In this document: piece after piece, positions 5,232-7,177 of the stretch
Numbering within the stretch: the first letter of the stretch is position 1
Layout: the number at the start of each line of letters is the position of its first letter
Origin: Deltaproteobacteria bacterium CG07_land_8_20_14_0_80_60_11
GTDB taxonomy: Bacteria > Desulfobacterota > Desulfobaccia > Desulfobaccales > 0-14-0-80-60-11
Assembly: GCA_002779455.1 (NCBI GenBank)
Contig: PEWM01000096.1
Span: 3,532 to 10,708, forward strand
DNA: 7,177 nt
Direction of reading: 5' to 3'
The notes under the pieces: model-generated
What the model was told of the DNA's origin: nothing
Seen by the model: only the letters and a program-made list of their open reading frames with translations
The model's database searches: none
Translations under genes and position numbers: made by a program

Positions 5232-6159
5232 GGATGGTTTGGCTCTTGGCTCCCGCGGGGGCAGTCATGCGGATCAATGGATTGGCCTTGATGGCGTCCA
5301 TCGTCTCCTTGGCGCTCCGGGCCGTGCCGGTGGCCGCCTCCATCAAGTCGGGCAATTCCTCGCTGCCGGCCTTGATGTTCGCCACGATGGCTCTCAAGGG
5401 CTCGATCTCCTGGTTGATGGATTTGGTGAAAACTCCCAGGTTCTGGGTCGTGGGCTTGAGATCTACCATGAGGATTTTGGCCTCAACCATGAACTTGTCC
5501 ATGTGGTCTATAGCCTGGTTCATGCGGTTATATAAATCCTTTTGCATGACCAACATTCCCAAAGTCCCCTTGCCCTCGGTGAGGTTCATAAACACCTCGT
5601 CGATATGTTTTAACGCCGCCTGGAGGACTTTCTCGTCATTTTTCAGATCCTCGCTGAACTGGGCCAGATGGCCCAGCATGACTTTGACTTTCTGAATGTT
5701 CTCCTCGCTGGCCAGTTCCCCCAGGTGTTCCGTCACGGACTTGCGCTCCCGGGAGGCTATGGCGCCAAACGGTTCGATCTTGGGGTAGCCGGAAGAGCCG
5801 GGGCTGATTGCCACGTATTCACTGCCGATCAGGGTGGGGCTCACCACTTCCGCCACGGAATCCTGGCGGATGAGATTGGCATATTCCTCGTTGACCTTGA
5901 GGGTGACCTCCACCTGGGGGTACCCCATGGTCTGAGTGATGCCCAGAACCGCGACCTTGCCGATCTCCGCATTGAACATCTTGACCAGGGAGCCCTGACG
6001 CAGGTTATAGCCCTGCCGGAATTTTACCAGGTAGGTGTTCTGGGCTTGGAACCAGCCTTTGCCCTGGGCGATCACCAGCAAGGTCACCACGGTGAAGACG
6101 ATCAACACCAGGAGAAACCCCCCAACCAGCTGTTCCTTGCGGGTAAAGCCCTCTTCCAT
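5206..6159 (-). CDS. MCE domain (MlaD family) protein
   Basis: This is a 317-aa inner-membrane protein of the MlaD/MCE family, which binds lipids in the periplasm and usually works with an MlaE permease and MlaF ATPase. One transmembrane segment (about residues 11-31) leads into an MCE domain (about 41-130) with GYNLRQGSLVKMFNAEIGKV (50-69), the beta-strand PQVEVTLKV (81-89), SVAEVVSPTLIGSEYVAI (101-118) and the SPGSSG turn. Residues 140-300 are mostly helical and probably extend as an oligomeric coiled coil. The length fits single-MCE-domain proteins. The ATG at 6159 is the only good start ahead of the membrane segment; it has no clear Shine-Dalgarno, which agrees with a promoter positioned right at the ATG. 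Its partner TPR lipoprotein overlaps its 3' end. No mlaE, mlaF, mlaB or mlaC gene lies beside it here, so its transporter must be elsewhere or beyond the window. Confidence 0.9.
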   Translation of the reverse strand: MEEGFTRKEQLVGGFLLVLIVFTVVTLLVIAQGKGWFQAQNTYLVKFRQGYNLRQGSLVKMFNAEIGKVAVLGITQTMGYPQVEVTLKVNEEYANLIRQDSVAEVVSPTLIGSEYVAISPGSSGYPKIEPFGAIASRERKSVTEHLGELASEENIQKVKVMLGHLAQFSEDLKNDEKVLQAALKHIDEVFMNLTEGKGTLGMLVMQKDLYNRMNQAIDHMDKFMVEAKILMVDLKPTTQNLGVFTKSINQEIEPLRAIVANIKAGSEELPDLMEAATGTARSAKETMDAIKANPLIRMTAPAGAKSQTIHVAPRTLP

Positions 6160-6165
6160 GGGGCT

Positions 6166-6195
6166 ATGATAACACTCTCTTCCGGGTTTTTACAA
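6166..6195 (-). promoter_or_regulatory. candidate sigma70 promoter of the MCE-TPR operon, possibly leaderless
   Basis: On the minus strand TTGTAA (6195-6190, 4/6 match) and TATCAT (6171-6166, 5/6 match) are spaced by 18 bp. The expected start site, about 6-7 bases past the -10, falls at or next to the ATG at 6159, so the mRNA would have almost no leader. This agrees with the missing Shine-Dalgarno before that gene. Confidence 0.45.
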
Positions 6196-6384
6196 GTATT
6201 TCAGGACCGGCCCCAGACCTGTGGTTCCTGATACCAACGGTCATTATCTTACGGACGCCACGAACCCGAAAAATATGCGGCAGCCGCCCTGGTCGGTTCC
6301 CGGAAAAAACATGGCAAAATCGCACCGATGGCAAAGAAAATTTGGGGAATCGCCATTTGTGCCGATAAGGGTTGATAAGGGGTA
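6196..6384. other. divergent spacer with short direct repeats, no gene seen
   Basis: This is the middle of the 334-bp gap between the MCE gene and the TadE gene. Short reading frames exist on both strands but none has a plausible start, RBS and protein character. Visible structure is limited to two copies of ATGGCAAA (6311-6318 and 6328-6335, 17-bp period) and a tandem GATAAGGG (6364-6371 and 6374-6381, 10-bp period, one helical turn). Either could be regulator-binding sites for the divergent promoters. A possible but poor plus-strand promoter is TTGGGG (6342-6347) with GATAAG (6364-6369), spaced 16 bp. Confidence 0.35.
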
Positions 6385-6463
6385 GGCAATCCGGGGACAA
6401 GTTAGGGATTGCCCGCGCCCGGAGGGCCACGGGTCACGGCGAGCGAGTCGTGACCCGGCGGCC
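6385..6463 (+). promoter_or_regulatory. two stable hairpins in the leader of the tad genes
   Basis: GGCAATCC (6385-6392) pairs perfectly with GGATTGCC (6406-6413) across a 13-nt loop. CGGGTCACG (6430-6438) pairs perfectly with CGTGACCCG (6449-6457) across a 10-nt loop, and flanking GGCC arms (6425-6428 and 6460-6463) can extend the second stem past a small internal loop. The pair ends about 14 bp before the TadE Shine-Dalgarno. No T-run follows, so termination is unlikely. A structured 5' leader, a DNA-binding dyad or a REP-like repeat are all possible. It does not match the riboswitch consensus sequences I know. Confidence 0.4.
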
Positions 6464-6493
6464 AGCTTGACCCCACAGGGAGGGCCATAGGCA

Positions 6494-6931
6494 ATGTTTA
6501 TCCGGTTGCGCCGGTTGCTGAGACGGGGTCGCGGCCAGGAAGGGGCCGCAGCGGTGGAGTTTGCCATAATTCTACCCTTACTTATTTTTTTAATACTGGG
6601 GGGTATGGATTTAGCCCATATGTTTTACATAGAACATGTTGTCACTACTGCTAGCCGGGAAGGCGCCCGTTATGGCGCGAAGTATACAGGAAACCCCCCT
6701 GTTGACCCCACTCCTGCCCAAATCAAAACCTACGTAGAATCTACTGTCCCCCCCTTGGACAATTTACAGGTTGGAACACTTTATTCTGTTGGTACAGATA
6801 GAATTGTCACCGTTACTGTTTCAGCAGATAAGCATTGGTGGGTACTTGCGACCTTTAATTTTTATGGTTGGGTGCCATTCCCCAACCCACAGACAATGAC
6901 AGGCAAAACGGCTATGAAGGTGGAGTACTAA
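6494..6931 (+). CDS. TadE/TadG family pilus assembly pseudopilin
   Basis: This is a 145-aa TadE-like minor pseudopilin of the Tad (Flp, tight adherence) pilus system. An Arg-rich cytoplasmic N-terminus is followed by GQEGAAAVEFAIILPLLIFL (14-33), the TadE signature. Gly17 followed by AAAVEF fits the G/xxxxEF site cut by the TadV-type prepilin peptidase, with a single hydrophobic helix (about 24-46) and the typical VVTTASREGARYGA (49-62). The remainder is a small periplasmic domain. AGGGAGGG (6477-6484) precedes the ATG by nine bases. From about 6560 the gene uses many TTA, ATA and CTA codons and is clearly AT-richer than its neighbours, while its first 20 codons match the GC-rich surroundings. 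The TadG-like gene begins two bases after its stop codon, so they form an operon. Other tad genes (ATPase, secretin) are not in the window. Confidence 0.9.
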   Translation: MFIRLRRLLRRGRGQEGAAAVEFAIILPLLIFLILGGMDLAHMFYIEHVVTTASREGARYGAKYTGNPPVDPTPAQIKTYVESTVPPLDNLQVGTLYSVGTDRIVTVTVSADKHWWVLATFNFYGWVPFPNPQTMTGKTAMKVEY

Positions 6932-6933
6932 AG

Positions 6934-7177
6934 ATGACTGGGATGCGTAATAGGAAAGCGAAGAAGAAGTGGACCCTGGCCTTTGATGAATCAGGAGCGG
7001 TTGCTGTTTTCGTCGCCATCATTTTCGCCACACTTTGCGGGGTCGGAGGGCTGGCGCTTGATTTTGGGCATTACTATAAGGTAAGGGCCGAGTTGCAGAG
7101 GACTGCGGATGCCGGTGCCTTGGCCGGCGCGGCAGGTTTGATTCACTACACCGGCCCTGCGCCTCAAACGCCAAACT
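6934..7177 (+). CDS. TadG-like pilus assembly protein (partial, N-terminal 81 aa)
   Basis: This is the start of a Tad-locus protein with a putative Flp pilus-assembly TadE/G-like N-terminal domain. A Lys/Arg-rich start (RNRKAKKKW, 5-13) is followed by DESGAVAVFVAIIFATLCGVGGLALDFG (18-45, key features ESGAVAV, a single membrane helix, and the ALDFG exit) and then YYKVRAELQRTADAGALAGA (47-66), the classic helix seen after the membrane segment. Full-length relatives usually run to several hundred residues, often with a C-terminal periplasmic or von Willebrand-like domain, which would lie past the right edge. The ATG at 6934 follows the TadE stop by two bases and has GAAGGTGGAG as its Shine-Dalgarno inside the end of that gene; ATG 6943 is an alternative start. 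It is expected to sit in the inner membrane with TadE. Confidence 0.88.
   Translation, partial: MTGMRNRKAKKKWTLAFDESGAVAVFVAIIFATLCGVGGLALDFGHYYKVRAELQRTADAGALAGAAGLIHYTGPAPQTPN

Noticed and set aside
6311..6335. Sigma54 promoter suggested by ATGGCAAA repeats
   Set aside because: The GG-N10-GC spacing fails for both copies.
6164..6430. 88-aa minus-strand open frame between the MCE and TadE genes
   Set aside because: It has no good ribosome site or recognisable domain and crosses both the candidate MCE promoter and the first tad leader hairpin.
6300..6463. Cyclic-di-GMP (GEMM) riboswitch before the tad genes
   Set aside because: Pilus genes are common targets, but the conserved GEMM core blocks and GNRA tetraloop are not seen on either strand; only simple hairpins are present.

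Overview
The window is GC-rich, gene-dense bacterial DNA. The combination of a hydrogenase/sulfur-reductase gamma-type flavoprotein, a DUF169 protein, a PEP-CTERM sorting tail, an MCE/TPR lipoprotein pair and Tad pilus genes suggests an anaerobic Gram-negative bacterium. A sulfate- or sulfur-metabolising Desulfobacterota lineage is my best guess. This is inferred from gene content only; there is no rRNA or other marker in the window.

Layout. Bases 1-3085 hold four minus-strand genes, read right to left: a zinc-dependent alcohol dehydrogenase, a low-molecular-weight phosphatase/ArsC-like protein, an ADP-ribosylglycohydrolase, and the N-terminal half of an FAD/NAD-binding reductase subunit that runs off the left edge. 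The phosphatase and the ADP-ribosylglycohydrolase are only 21 bp apart and probably co-transcribed. The gap between the dehydrogenase and the phosphatase is unusual: it holds a perfect 9-bp-stem palindrome, a dense G-run tract and an imperfect long hairpin. Bases 3086-3333 are a divergent regulatory region with a candidate promoter on each strand and a perfect 8-bp dyad lying on the plus-strand -35 box. This region drives a plus-strand DUF169 gene (3334-4059).

Bases 4118-6159 are minus-strand again. An MCE (MlaD-family) membrane protein is followed, with a 26-bp overlap, by a TPR-repeat lipoprotein; together they look like part of a lipid-trafficking apparatus without its ABC transporter genes. 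Immediately after the TPR gene lies the orphan C-terminal tail of a PEP-CTERM protein with no start or signal peptide, which I read as a gene remnant.

Bases 6160-6493 are a second divergent spacer. It holds a candidate mlaD-type promoter placed so close to the ATG that the mRNA may be leaderless, and two strong hairpins in the leader of the plus-strand Tad pilus genes. A TadE-like pseudopilin (6494-6931) and a TadG-like protein (6934 to the right edge) finish the window. Most of the TadE gene is noticeably AT-richer than its surroundings.

I found no tRNA, rRNA, CRISPR array, transposase or prophage gene. No complete new defence or biosynthetic system is evident. The items most worth a second look are the intergenic repeat cluster at 1957-2061, the PEP-CTERM remnant, the dyad at 3244-3269, the tad leader hairpins and the possible leaderless MCE transcript.
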